NCBI GenBank assembly: GCA_964652825.1
Contig: CAZZCU010000024.1
Coordinates: 1-31,914 of the forward strand
Direction of reading: 5' to 3'
Length of the DNA: 31,914 nucleotides
From: CAZZCU01 sp964652825
GTDB taxonomy: Bacteria; Bdellovibrionota_B; Oligoflexia; Oligoflexales; CAZZCU01
The notes under the pieces are model-generated. The model had not been told where the DNA came from. It did not search any database and was given only the letters and a program-made list of their open reading frames with translations. Both the position numbers and the translations under genes were made by a program. Below, piece by piece: positions 1 through 8,199 of the stretch. Positions within the stretch are counted from its first letter, which is position 1. Each line of letters starts with the position of its first letter.

Positions 1-54
1 CTTTCATAACGAGAGAATTATGAGGCGGTTGGCAACACACGAGTAGAGCAGTTT
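1..54 (-). repeat. Left copy of a 54-bp inverted repeat
   Basis: Read on the minus strand, bases 54 to 1 match bases 31833-31886 on the plus strand at 53 of 54 positions. The single difference is at plus position 28, where the other copy has the alternative pyrimidine. The repeat begins inside the TAA stop codon of the methyltransferase gene and runs downstream of it. The window begins at its last matching base, so the repeat may extend further left. It has no long internal hairpin and no T-run, only a weak 5-bp stem (CATAA/TTATG), so it does not look like a standard terminator. Confidence 0.9.
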
Positions 55-679
55 AGCCGTGTTTTGCCACGACAATCATCTGCGCGCCGATCCGCGGATG
101 CGGGATCCGACGAGTTTCCAGCACCCGAATCGGCGCTCGCAACGATTGCACTGCATAACCTTCGCGTTCCAATAAAAAGCGCAAACTGTACGGATTAAAC
201 AAGATGCGATGCTGCGGATCAGTGGCGCCGGACCAGTTGCCGCCACGACATAGACGTTCCCAGGATGAGGTATTTGGCGTGGTTAATACCAAAGTTCCAC
301 CTTTACCTAACAGCTGAGCGCACGAGCGCAAAAAACTTACCGGCGATTGCAGATGCTCAATGATATCGAAACCACAAATCAAATCAAAAGAGCTGTTCCC
401 ATCCGCACGCGGTATTTGAGCCGTCCAGTCGCTGGCATCGAGATCAGCTTGAACAAATTGCCAGGGAATGCTGCTATCGCGCCGATCAATCGCTTCGATA
501 TCAACACCAATAACATGACGAGCACCGCTACGTGCTAACTCCTGACAAAGTTGTCCACCACCACAACCAAGATCCAGCACTGCCAGACCGGCGAAGGAAT
601 GCAAGCCACCGCGCTCCAACCAACGCCAATGATCCGCGTCTCTTGAGCCGGCGGCTATGTGACGAGGCATGACACTCAT
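53..679 (-). CDS. Class I SAM-dependent methyltransferase (UbiG/Methyltransf_23-like)
   Basis: This 208-residue soluble protein has the Rossmann-type SAM-binding fold. Motif I is VLDLGCGGG at residues 34-42. An acidic residue that would bind the SAM ribose sits at D60 (GVDIE). Motif II/III-like segments follow around residues 99-135 (FDLICGFDIIEHL, then LTTPN). This arrangement is typical of UbiG-like and other small-molecule methyltransferases, but the acceptor cannot be read from the sequence. The ATG overlaps the lspA stop by four bases (ATGA), so the two are translationally coupled. An alternative ATG lies at codon 4. The stop codon overlaps the 54-bp terminal repeat. The coupling to lspA suggests an envelope-related substrate, but that is inference. 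Confidence 0.85.
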   Translation of the reverse strand: MSVMPRHIAAGSRDADHWRWLERGGLHSFAGLAVLDLGCGGGQLCQELARSGARHVIGVDIEAIDRRDSSIPWQFVQADLDASDWTAQIPRADGNSSFDLICGFDIIEHLQSPVSFLRSCAQLLGKGGTLVLTTPNTSSWERLCRGGNWSGATDPQHRILFNPYSLRFLLEREGYAVQSLRAPIRVLETRRIPHPRIGAQMIVVAKHG

Positions 680-1329
680 GTCGATACTGGTTTTTTCCTG
701 GCCTGCATCAGCATGTCGATCAACAGGCAGGCAACGCCGATATTGATACAGATGTCAGCGACATTGAAAATCGCAAAATCATGCTGCCAGCCGAATATAT
801 CCCATTCGACAGCGATAAAATCCACGACGTAGCCGTGACGCAGGCGATCAACAAAATTACCGATCGCGCCCGAAAGAATGAGCGCCAGCCCGTAGCGCGC
901 CAATGCTTGATTCAACGGCGTGATTTTCAGATAGTAAGCGATCATCAAAACCGCGAGAATGGTAATGATAAAGAAAAACGGTACGCGAACGTTATCAGGT
1001 AGATTTGCCAGCATACTGAACGCCGCGCCCTTGTTACGCGAATACTGCCAATTCAAAGCCACATGCGTCGGATTGCGTCCCGGCTCAACTTCCATCGAGC
1101 CAAGCTCGAAAACGTCCTTGCGGGCACCGCGATACTGCGAGGTATTCTCGGGATTCTCCCAAACAATCATCGTCTGCTGAACATGTTCTTTGGAGATTTG
1201 ATCCATCGCCAGTGCGGCCAGAAAAACCATGCCTAACGCCAATTGCACATGCCACCGGGAAATCGCCAATGCCGCCTCCGAAAATGTCTGTATAGACTCC
1301 GATGATACACGTGGACCACTTGTAATCAC
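676..1329 (-). CDS. lspA: Lipoprotein signal peptidase (signal peptidase II)
   Basis: LspA is the inner-membrane aspartic protease that removes the signal peptide from prolipoproteins after lipidation. The 217-residue product has four predicted membrane spans and the family motifs: D43 at the end of TM1, NKGAAFS at 99-105, SGAIGNFVDR at 152-162 with catalytic D161, and FNVADICINIG at 188-198 with catalytic D192. It is longer than the usual 160-170 residues because about 25-30 extra residues lie between TM1 and the NxGAAF motif, and the N-terminus is also extended. The start is a GTG at 1329 with no good Shine-Dalgarno site. An in-frame TAA lies a few codons upstream, and a GTG at codon 7 is an alternative. 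Four predicted lipoproteins in this window would be substrates. Confidence 0.93.
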   Translation of the reverse strand: MITSGPRVSSESIQTFSEAALAISRWHVQLALGMVFLAALAMDQISKEHVQQTMIVWENPENTSQYRGARKDVFELGSMEVEPGRNPTHVALNWQYSRNKGAAFSMLANLPDNVRVPFFFIITILAVLMIAYYLKITPLNQALARYGLALILSGAIGNFVDRLRHGYVVDFIAVEWDIFGWQHDFAIFNVADICINIGVACLLIDMLMQARKKPVST

Positions 1330-1381
1330 AAGGTTTTTTAAATTCTTTTAAGGTTTTACCAGCCATCACCGACAAATCCCC

Positions 1382-1417
1382 TGGGTTTTACGCAGAAACC
1401 CAAAACACGAGTTTTGG
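1382..1417 (+). promoter_or_regulatory. Two overlapping hairpins in the leader of the VWA lipoprotein gene
   Basis: Hairpin A pairs 1382-1388 with 1396-1402 (7 perfect base pairs, 7-nt loop). Hairpin B pairs 1400-1406 with 1411-1417 (7 perfect base pairs, 4-nt loop). They share bases 1400-1402, so both cannot form in full at once. The 3' arm of B contains the first two bases of the GGAGG ribosome-binding site (1416-1420). The pairing is visible directly; a switching role is inference. Confidence 0.5.
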
Positions 1418-1426
1418 AGGTGCATC

Positions 1427-2584
1427 GTGTTCACTTACGCATACGTCCGCCATGTTTTGGCGGTCGGTTCCGTATATCTCGGAGTCTCGCTGCTCGGAGC
1501 TTGTGGCAGCGAAGCCGAGTTTCACGGTATCGGTGGTTTTGGCAGCAAGAAAACTGATTCACCGGCACCAACCAATCCTGGCACGGATGACGCCAAGTCC
1601 AAACCTATTGTCACCGAAGACGACGTGATTATCGCTCCAGCCGGCAATCTGCTTTGGTTGTGGGAGTGCAACAACACGGCGCGACCGGCCGAACTCACGG
1701 CCAATGATGATGTCAAAATTTGGGGCATGGGTGAGCATACAGTCCAACGTACTGATCGGAGCTTCCCGCTGGAGATCAGCGGCCCGGTCTGCAATCCGTT
1801 GTCAGGCGTACGTGACGTGGTATTCATCGCCGATGTCTCAAGTTCGATGGGCGGCCTTGGCGGTGCTGATCGCAAAGATAGCAACGGCAACTGCGGTCGC
1901 AAACGTGCCGTCGAAAAAGTTATTAATTCCATGCCTACTGATGGTCGCGCTCGCGTCGCGGTCATGACTTTCGGTCGCGACGTCAAGAAAAATTCTGGGG
2001 GTTTCATTAGCATCGAAGCAGCCAAACAGAATTTCGTGAAATCCGACATTTTGTGTGCGGCGATCGACACCACCAACTACAAAGCCCCCTTACAGCTGGC
2101 GATTAATTATTTTAAAACAGCGCGCCCAGGTGCCACGCGCGAAATTTATTTTATCTCCGATGGTGAACCAGGCTCGGACGACACCAATGGTAGCGCCGCC
2201 GCCAAGATTTTGCGTGAGCAGTATGGCGTTACCATCGCAACCATGATGATCAAAGGTGACGACACGGTACTGATTAATCACATCGCTTCACGCGACGTGA
2301 AGAATCAACCCATGCACACCAAAGTCGACAACGCCGATCAATTAGTGGCAGCAATCGGCGGTCTATCGGAGCGACGTGTCAGTGGCGCGAAAGTGCGCTT
2401 GCGTGCTATTGGCGATGACATCTGGGATGAGCGCGGTGTTAATTTAAATGAAGGCGCTGAATTTAGCTGGAGCGTGCCGGAGTTCAACGCATCGTTGTTC
2501 CCCGAAGGTCTTGAGTTTGAACTCGATTACTGGGACCAACACGATCGCCACTATGGCGGTAAAGGTAAACTACTCTGGGAATAA
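1427..2584 (+). CDS. VWA-domain lipoprotein
   Basis: The gene starts at GTG 1427, six bases after a strong GGAGG. The 385-residue product has a signal peptide ending in a lipobox (LGAC, Cys26), so it should be a lipid-anchored envelope protein. After a Ser/Thr/Pro/Asp-rich linker and a short N-terminal domain comes a von Willebrand factor A domain, roughly residues 128-315. Its MIDAS metal site is complete: D136-x-S138-x-S140, T216 in the TTNY loop, and D245 in SDGEPGSDD. VWA domains with intact MIDAS bind protein or matrix ligands through Mg2+/Mn2+. A C-terminal beta-rich tail (about 320-385) follows. Four internal Cys residues fit an exported, disulfide-bonded protein. It is divergent from lspA and convergent with hutU. 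The ligand is unknown. Confidence 0.87.
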   Translation: MFTYAYVRHVLAVGSVYLGVSLLGACGSEAEFHGIGGFGSKKTDSPAPTNPGTDDAKSKPIVTEDDVIIAPAGNLLWLWECNNTARPAELTANDDVKIWGMGEHTVQRTDRSFPLEISGPVCNPLSGVRDVVFIADVSSSMGGLGGADRKDSNGNCGRKRAVEKVINSMPTDGRARVAVMTFGRDVKKNSGGFISIEAAKQNFVKSDILCAAIDTTNYKAPLQLAINYFKTARPGATREIYFISDGEPGSDDTNGSAAAKILREQYGVTIATMMIKGDDTVLINHIASRDVKNQPMHTKVDNADQLVAAIGGLSERRVSGAKVRLRAIGDDIWDERGVNLNEGAEFSWSVPEFNASLFPEGLEFELDYWDQHDRHYGGKGKLLWE

Positions 2585-2591
2585 GACGTAT

Positions 2592-4262
2592 TCAAGATGA
2601 CGGGGCTAACATGGGAACATGCACGCCTCGTTGTTTTGCCACCGCGATGGCTTCCGGATAACCGGCATCAACATGCCGCACCACTCCCATGCCCGGATCG
2701 GAAGTTAAGACACGCTGCAGGCGTTTTGCGGCTGCCTCGGTACCATCAGCAACAATCACCATGCCGGCATGTAACGAATAGCCGATTCCCACACCACCGC
2801 CGTTATGCACGCTGACCCAACTAGCTCCGTTCACGGCATTGATTAAGGCGTTTAAAATCGGCCAATCGGCGACGGCATCCGACCCATCACGCATGGCTTC
2901 GGTCTCGCGATTGGGGGAAGCCACGGAGCCGCAATCAAGATGATCGCGGCCGATGACCACGGGCGCTGAGACCTTACCAGTCCGTACCAAATCGTTAATC
3001 AACAAGCCGGCTTTTTCGCGCTCGCCATAGCCAAACCAGCAGATACGAGCCGGCAATCCCTGGAAAGCGACACGTTCGCGCGCAACGTCCAACCAACGTT
3101 TTAGACGTGCATCCTCCGGAAAAGCCGCCAACAACGCAGCATCAATTGTGTGAATGTCTGCTGGATCACCGGAGAGAACGGCCCAACGGAACGGCCCCCT
3201 GCCCTCGCAAAACTGCGGGCGGATAAATTCCGGTACAAATCCTTGAAAAGCAAAAGCTCGCTCAAATCCGCCTTTCACAGCCTGGGCCCGAATATTATTG
3301 CCGTAGTCAAAGACGCGTGCGCCTTTCTCCTGACAAGTCACCATCGCCTCTACATGCTGGGCCATGGATAGATAAGCACGTTTCTTGTACGTGGTGGGAT
3401 CATCGCGGCGCAACTTTATAGCCTCTGCCAAGCTCAGTCCATGCGGCACATAACCATTCAGCTCATCATGTGCTGAGGTTTGATCCGTCACTACATCGGG
3501 AATAAAGCCGCGTTTGATCATCTCCGGCAACACATCGGCGCAATTGCCGACCAGACCGATGCTTTTGGCAATACCCGCAGCTTTAAACTCCGCGGCGAGC
3601 TTGAGCGCATCGTCGAGATTTTTTGCTTCGATATCCAGATAGCGTGTTTCCAGACGTCGCTTGATCCGCAGCGGATCGACATCGACACCTAAAAACGTGC
3701 CGCCCGCAATCACCGCAGCAAGCGGCTGCGCACCACCCATGCCGCCAAGTCCGCCGGAAAACACTAGCTTGCCCTTCAGATCACCGCCAAAATATTTGCG
3801 CCCGCATTCAGCGAACGTCTCATACGTGCCCTGCAAAATACCTTGCGTGCCAATATAAATCCACGAGCCGGCCGTCATCTGACCGTACATCATCAGACCT
3901 TTTTGATCGAGCTCCAGAAAATGCTCCCAGTTGGACCAGTGACCCACGAGATTGGAATTGGCGAGCAGAACGCGCGGTGCATCCACATGTGATTTAAAGA
4001 CAGCAACAGGTTTGCCAGATTGTACGAGCAAGGTTTCATCGTTTTCGAGTTGGCGCAAACAATCGACGAGGGCGGCGTAACACTGCCAATTGCGAGCCGC
4101 CTTACCGGTACCGCCGTATACGACTAGCTGATCAGGTGCTTCGGCAACCTCGGGGTCGAGGTTGTTCATCAGCATGCGCAATGCGGCTTCCTGTATCCAG
4201 CCTTTACAGCTTAAATTTTTGCCGCGCGCGGCGCGGATGCTATTTCCCTGATTCCCAGTCAT
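2592..4262 (-). CDS. hutU: Urocanate hydratase (urocanase)
   Basis: HutU is the cytoplasmic NAD+-dependent enzyme of histidine degradation that converts urocanate to imidazolone propionate. I start it at ATG 4262 because GGTGAG lies just upstream and the family begins here. This gives 556 residues, the usual length; the open frame extends 19 codons further upstream but lacks family-like sequence. Family blocks include the N-terminal IRAARG, NNLDPEVAE, the VVYGGTGKAARNW block, the glycine-rich FSGGLGGMGGAQ NAD site, and RICWFGYGER. The Cys in RICW is residue 408 here, matching the active-site Cys410 region of the Pseudomonas enzyme. No hutH, hutI, hutG or hutC is seen nearby. The neighbours are a small membrane protein upstream and the VWA gene convergently downstream. 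Confidence 0.97.
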   Translation of the reverse strand: MTGNQGNSIRAARGKNLSCKGWIQEAALRMLMNNLDPEVAEAPDQLVVYGGTGKAARNWQCYAALVDCLRQLENDETLLVQSGKPVAVFKSHVDAPRVLLANSNLVGHWSNWEHFLELDQKGLMMYGQMTAGSWIYIGTQGILQGTYETFAECGRKYFGGDLKGKLVFSGGLGGMGGAQPLAAVIAGGTFLGVDVDPLRIKRRLETRYLDIEAKNLDDALKLAAEFKAAGIAKSIGLVGNCADVLPEMIKRGFIPDVVTDQTSAHDELNGYVPHGLSLAEAIKLRRDDPTTYKKRAYLSMAQHVEAMVTCQEKGARVFDYGNNIRAQAVKGGFERAFAFQGFVPEFIRPQFCEGRGPFRWAVLSGDPADIHTIDAALLAAFPEDARLKRWLDVARERVAFQGLPARICWFGYGEREKAGLLINDLVRTGKVSAPVVIGRDHLDCGSVASPNRETEAMRDGSDAVADWPILNALINAVNGASWVSVHNGGGVGIGYSLHAGMVIVADGTEAAAKRLQRVLTSDPGMGVVRHVDAGYPEAIAVAKQRGVHVPMLAPSS

Positions 4263-4358
4263 GATCTCACCTATATTCCGCAATGTTTGGCGCGGCTTGA
4301 TCATAACCAAGGTGGCCAAGGTCGTCGATTATTTGTTTCCGGGGATTACGATTATTGA

Positions 4359-4805
4359 CTAGCGACGCTGACGATAGCGCTCGATGGCTTCCCGATAGAC
4401 TTCGGGACCAACGTCGGTCAGATTTTTTTCTGTCTTGACTTGTTCGACCAGACTACCGAAGACCGGGTCCTGGAGCAAAATGTCCATGCTAGGGACATCT
4501 CCACCACTCATGGCGTTAAAGCTTTTGCTGCCATATTCGTTATAAGCGTACAGCAAACCAAGTATCAATGCCGAGATGACCAAAACACGCTCGCGTTTTT
4601 TGGCTGGCGTCAGCTCATCATCATTGTTGCGTAGATTCATGCTGCGGATTTTTTTGCTGGCAGCAGTGACAAAGCGCGGTAATCCGGCATGACTGGTATA
4701 AGCGCCGACACCCAAAGCTTCACGCGTACGCTTAAAATTCTCCAGCGAGGTTGGCGTCGACGGTAAGTCTGGCAATGTTTTAGCTGGATCGCCCATCGCA
4801 CTCAT
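4359..4805 (-). CDS. Uncharacterised single-span membrane protein
   Basis: I do not recognise a family in this 148-residue protein. It has a hydrophilic N-terminal half of about 72 residues, a basic stretch (PAKKRER), one predicted membrane segment at roughly 74-90, and a hydrophilic C-terminal part ending in a basic helix (YREAIERYRQRR). There is no signal peptide. The positive charge before the span suggests an N-in topology with about 55 residues outside the cytoplasm. AAGGA lies close to ATG 4805, and ATG 4796 is an alternative start with better spacing. It lies 96 bases upstream of hutU on the same strand and could share a transcript with it. Confidence 0.6.
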   Translation of the reverse strand: MSAMGDPAKTLPDLPSTPTSLENFKRTREALGVGAYTSHAGLPRFVTAASKKIRSMNLRNNDDELTPAKKRERVLVISALILGLLYAYNEYGSKSFNAMSGGDVPSMDILLQDPVFGSLVEQVKTEKNLTDVGPEVYREAIERYRQRR

Positions 4806-4981
4806 ATCCTTGGTTCATTTTCCACTTTGATCTTTGCGTACCTTCTCAGATATCGGTAAATTACGGACAAAATTAACGCGCACCAACGCCGATGATAACT
4901 TACGTAGGCAAACTCACTGGAAAAAGACGAGATTTTGTTGTTTATTTTAATGAATTATTTAACGAGACAGCTCGGATTTTG

Positions 4982-6304
4982 CTAAGAACGCTGAATATTG
5001 GCGCGACCGCGGGCTTCATTAACCGTGCGATTTAGCAATAAACCGATCGCGAAGAAACTCACGCATGCCAGCATCGAAGCATGCAACGATAAAACCGTCT
5101 GCAGGAAGCCAAACACCAGCACCGAAAACACCGCCGACAATTTGCCGGCCAGACCCCAAAAACCAAAAAACTCGCCGGAACGCTCCGGTGGCGAAAACAA
5201 GCCCACCAAAGCACGAGCAGCTGACTGCGTGGCGCCAAGACAAACACCGGCGAAGTTGGCGACACCAATAAACAGCAACTTTAAATCGCTGACCCCGAGC
5301 AAACGTCCCAAGTCTTCGAGAAAATAGATCATCAGCACCGTGGCGATCCAAACGACCAGCGTCAGATTCACTGTTTTTAAAGCCCCAAGACGGCTTTGGA
5401 CATAACCAAAACCAACCGCGCCGACAGCGGCGGATAGATTGATGACCAGAAAAAAAATCGTCTGCCATTTGCCGCTGGTTATCCCGACAACTTGTGCGGC
5501 ATAGATGGCGGCAAAACTGATAACGATACTAAGTCCACCGAAGAAAAAGAAGAATGATAACAAAAAACGCGCTAGATCAGGAAAGTCACGCAGTTTTTTG
5601 AAGGTAGAGAAAAACTCATGATAGGCATTGCTTAGCGCGCTCTTCAAAGCAAAGCTGCTTGCAACCATGGCGCGTGGCTCACGTACAAACAAAAATGTCG
5701 GCAGAGAAAACACCAGAAAAAAGACTGCTGTTACCGGCCCCACCCAGCGCAATGCGTAAAAAGTCGCGGCACTATATTCCTCGACATTGACGATGGTGGC
5801 ACATAAAATAATGGAACCTATCCCACCGATATAACCAAGTCCCCACGACCAGCCACTGATTTTACCGATATTTTGCGGCGTGGAAATATGCGGCAAAAAA
5901 GCGGCGATGAAATTTTCCGACAAAGAAAAACCGAGGTTGGAAATAATCACCAACAACGCCGCCCAGACAATCATGCCGGGAGCGGCTGTATAGAGCATGG
6001 CCGTTGCAAGGGAGCAAAGCAAAACGCTAAAAGCCAAAAAAAGCTTGCGCCGGCCACCCACGTCCGACATCGCCCCGAAAAACGGCCCCAAGATCGCTGT
6101 CAAAAACCACGAAGCGCCAAGCAACCAGGACCACAACAAATTGCCGTAGGCAAACGAGTCGGGATTATCAGCATTAGGTCCAACGATGACTTCGGCGAAG
6201 ATACGGCCGAAAAACACGGTAATGATGGTGGTCGTATAGGAAGAATTCGCAACATCGAACAAACACCAGCCAAAAATTTCGCGTTTTTTCACCGCTGACG
6301 ACAT
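4982..6304 (-). CDS. MFS transporter, UMF1/Atg22-like family
   Basis: This 440-residue polytopic inner-membrane protein has about 12 predicted spans. The N-terminal motif GWCLFDVANSSYTTTI is the hallmark of the UMF1/Atg22-like branch of the major facilitator superfamily, and the AFLPHIS, GLGYIGG and MSDVGGRRK (A-loop-like) segments fit it. Members of this branch are thought to export small molecules such as amino acids, but the substrate here is unknown. I choose ATG 6304 because AAGGTAGG lies upstream; a TTG two codons earlier is less likely. That ribosome-binding site overlaps the stop region of the small membrane protein at 6312-6710, so the two genes are almost certainly co-transcribed and coupled. 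Confidence 0.88.
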   Translation of the reverse strand: MSSAVKKREIFGWCLFDVANSSYTTTIITVFFGRIFAEVIVGPNADNPDSFAYGNLLWSWLLGASWFLTAILGPFFGAMSDVGGRRKLFLAFSVLLCSLATAMLYTAAPGMIVWAALLVIISNLGFSLSENFIAAFLPHISTPQNIGKISGWSWGLGYIGGIGSIILCATIVNVEEYSAATFYALRWVGPVTAVFFLVFSLPTFLFVREPRAMVASSFALKSALSNAYHEFFSTFKKLRDFPDLARFLLSFFFFFGGLSIVISFAAIYAAQVVGITSGKWQTIFFLVINLSAAVGAVGFGYVQSRLGALKTVNLTLVVWIATVLMIYFLEDLGRLLGVSDLKLLFIGVANFAGVCLGATQSAARALVGLFSPPERSGEFFGFWGLAGKLSAVFSVLVFGFLQTVLSLHASMLACVSFFAIGLLLNRTVNEARGRANIQRS

Positions 6305-6311
6305 ATTCAAC

Positions 6312-6710
6312 CTACCTTATGGTTGCCAGCCCACGCACCATGGCTAACACAGCTGCAAAAACAAATGGCAGGCAAAGGTGGGGATTTTGATACAAGAACG
6401 CCAGCAAAATACCGGCGAAACCACAGACTTCACGTAGCGTATATGCCAGAACAAAGCGCGGAAACGGCGCCATCCGGACATGCTGGCTATAAGCCACGTA
6501 TGAGCCGATAAACAGCGCCAGAATTCCGGCAATGGCGATACCGGTAAACCGTGAATCATCCAACAAGGCAACGTCGATATAAGGCCGACCCAGCGGCGCA
6601 CCGGGATTGGCCTGCAGCCAACTCGCATATACCAGACCCGCCAATGCCAACTGCACCAACACCAATAACAAGCCGAGCAGCAGGGCCTTTCTGGCCAAGC
6701 CATGATCCAT
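6312..6710 (-). CDS. Small four-span membrane protein of unknown function
   Basis: I do not recognise the family of this 132-residue, very hydrophobic protein. Four membrane segments are visible, at roughly residues 8-30, 56-76, 86-105 and 108-128, with a short exported loop (about 31-54) between the first two. A well-spaced AGGAGG precedes ATG 6710. Its stop lies directly beside the start of the UMF1-type transporter, with only a few bases between, so it may be an accessory of that transporter. It begins at the edge of the AT-rich divergent promoter region shared with the PLD lipoprotein gene. Confidence 0.75.
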   Translation of the reverse strand: MDHGLARKALLLGLLLVLVQLALAGLVYASWLQANPGAPLGRPYIDVALLDDSRFTGIAIAGILALFIGSYVAYSQHVRMAPFPRFVLAYTLREVCGFAGILLAFLYQNPHLCLPFVFAAVLAMVRGLATIR

Positions 6711-6792
6711 ACAAACGACCTCCTACGTAACCCTTGGCAATCTATAGAGAATCATAGCTGAAAAATTAGTTTAATCCTACTTTATTGATTTT

Positions 6793-6869
6793 AATAATTT
6801 CATTATTATATTGACATATATTAATATAATTGTTAAAATATTATGAATATGTCCTTATTAATTTAAGGA
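6793..6869 (+). promoter_or_regulatory. AT-rich promoter of the PLD lipoprotein gene with inverted repeats
   Basis: A near-consensus sigma-70 promoter lies at 6811-6839: TTGACA (6811-6816), a 17-base spacer, then TAAAAT (6834-6839). The predicted start of transcription is near 6846. Three symmetric elements overlap it: AATAAT/ATTATT at 6793-6807, a perfect 12-bp palindrome inside the spacer (6817-6828), and TCCTTA/TAAGGA at 6852-6869 just after the start point. The flanking 100 bases are strikingly AT-rich compared with the rest of the window. The promoter boxes are read directly; operator roles are inference, and AT-rich DNA makes chance palindromes more likely. Confidence 0.7.
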
Positions 6870-6935
6870 TATTAATGCCGATAAGCTGAGTGGTTGTTGT
6901 TTTCATGATTGATGATGTTGCCGTGGAGGTGGAGC

Positions 6936-8186
6936 GTGTTACACACCTATAAGCCAATGCAAGCACCGCTACGCTTGCTCGCTGCTATCTCGGTACTATT
7001 CTATTTAGGCGCGTGTGGTACGGAAAACCGTACCAGCACCCTAACCTTTGCTGGCAAATCGACCCCTGGCCTCCACGATAACGTCGCGGGCTCGCCGATT
7101 TTTGCGATGATTGCCGAGGCTCAAAAATCCATCGATATCGAGATTTATGAGATCGGCGATGCCGACGTACGCCAAGCGCTGATAACCGCTGCCCAGCAAC
7201 GTCAGGTGAAAGTACGTATTGTCATCGAACCAAAACCGGTAGGCGTCAGTTGTAACGTCGTTGAGACCACCGGCGAAGAAGATAGCAATTGCAAGATCCG
7301 CCGCGATGCCCTGAGAGAGCTTGTCGCCGGTGGTATCGAAGTTACCGCCTTTTCCAAAGAACTCTGTGGTAACGGTGCCAAGCACTGTTTCCAACACGGC
7401 AAGCTGCTGATCGCCGACAATAAAAAAGCCATGATCAGTACCGGTAACTTTAACAGCAGTAGTTTATGTAATGAAAATGGTAAGCCCAGCAAATGTAACC
7501 GGGACTTCACCATGGTAGTGGAAGATAAGACCGCCGTGAATGCGTTCAGCAAAGTGTTTGAAGAAGATCGTCAAGCCAAGCCCTATGACCTGGCTGTGAT
7601 GTTGACGCCGACGGTTCGTAAACGCGTCAGCGTCAGTCCACATGCTTTGCCGGATATTACCGGGTTTATTGCACGCGCCAACAAACATGTTTATGTACAG
7701 GCTCAGTATTTGAAAGAACCGGAAAGTAACGCGGCGTTGATGGCCGCTGCCAAACGTGGCGTAAAAGTCGCCGTGACTTTGGCAAGCTTGTGTTCGTTTA
7801 CCACACGTATTAATGAGCGTTCGCAGGAAACGTTGCGTAAAACCTACCAGCCCTTTATTGATGCTGGTGTCGATTTGAAATTTTTCACCAAGCTCAACGA
7901 AATCGGCGGTCGCCCAGGCTACATGCACTCGAAGTTGATCGTGATCGATGACGAGGAGTTCTGGGTTGGTTCCATTAACGGCTCGACCACCTCGTTCTTG
8001 CAAAACCGTGAGTTCGGAATTTTCAGCAAGGAAAAGAACGCCGTTAACACCGCGATCCAAGTCTTTAAGCAGGATCACTATAGCGAGTTTAACGAGACTC
8101 TGGACGACAACTTGTTGTGTAAGAAAGAAGCCAACGCGACAAAAACTGATCCAGATGATGATGATTTGGATCCAGAGATCGAATAA
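6936..8186 (+). CDS. Phospholipase D-like (HKD) lipoprotein
   Basis: I start the gene at GTG 6936, six bases after GGAGG; the frame is open from 6909, but those codons lack a ribosome site. The 416-residue product has a signal peptide with lipobox LGAC (Cys27) and two PLD-family catalytic motifs, H154-x-K156-x4-D161 followed by STGNFN, and H331-x-K333-x4-D338 followed by GSINGS. Two HKD motifs in one chain form a complete PLD-type phosphodiesterase site that can act on phospholipid or nucleic acid, depending on the member. Many Cys residues in the first half suggest disulfides. The tail is strongly acidic (DPDDDDLDPEIE). It has its own promoter and terminator, so it is monocistronic. The substrate is unknown. 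Confidence 0.88.
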   Translation: MLHTYKPMQAPLRLLAAISVLFYLGACGTENRTSTLTFAGKSTPGLHDNVAGSPIFAMIAEAQKSIDIEIYEIGDADVRQALITAAQQRQVKVRIVIEPKPVGVSCNVVETTGEEDSNCKIRRDALRELVAGGIEVTAFSKELCGNGAKHCFQHGKLLIADNKKAMISTGNFNSSSLCNENGKPSKCNRDFTMVVEDKTAVNAFSKVFEEDRQAKPYDLAVMLTPTVRKRVSVSPHALPDITGFIARANKHVYVQAQYLKEPESNAALMAAAKRGVKVAVTLASLCSFTTRINERSQETLRKTYQPFIDAGVDLKFFTKLNEIGGRPGYMHSKLIVIDDEEFWVGSINGSTTSFLQNREFGIFSKEKNAVNTAIQVFKQDHYSEFNETLDDNLLCKKEANATKTDPDDDDLDPEIE

Positions 8187-8199
8187 GGTTACGAAAAAG

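Noticed and set aside
1085..1375. Minus-strand frame starting ATG 1375 upstream of lspA, which could join lspA by slippage at an A6 run
   Set aside because: It would supply an ATG and a hydrophilic N-terminus, but the rest of the frame is a shadow of lspA and the GTG 1329 frame already includes all of TM1. No homologous N-terminus can be checked here.
4307..4321. Two CCAAGG direct repeats upstream of hutU
   Set aside because: Short and only two copies; they do not match known hut operator patterns.
5873..6298. Plus-strand 141-codon frame opposite the MFS gene
   Set aside because: Its composition is that of a reverse complement of membrane-protein codons, with no domain and no ribosome site.
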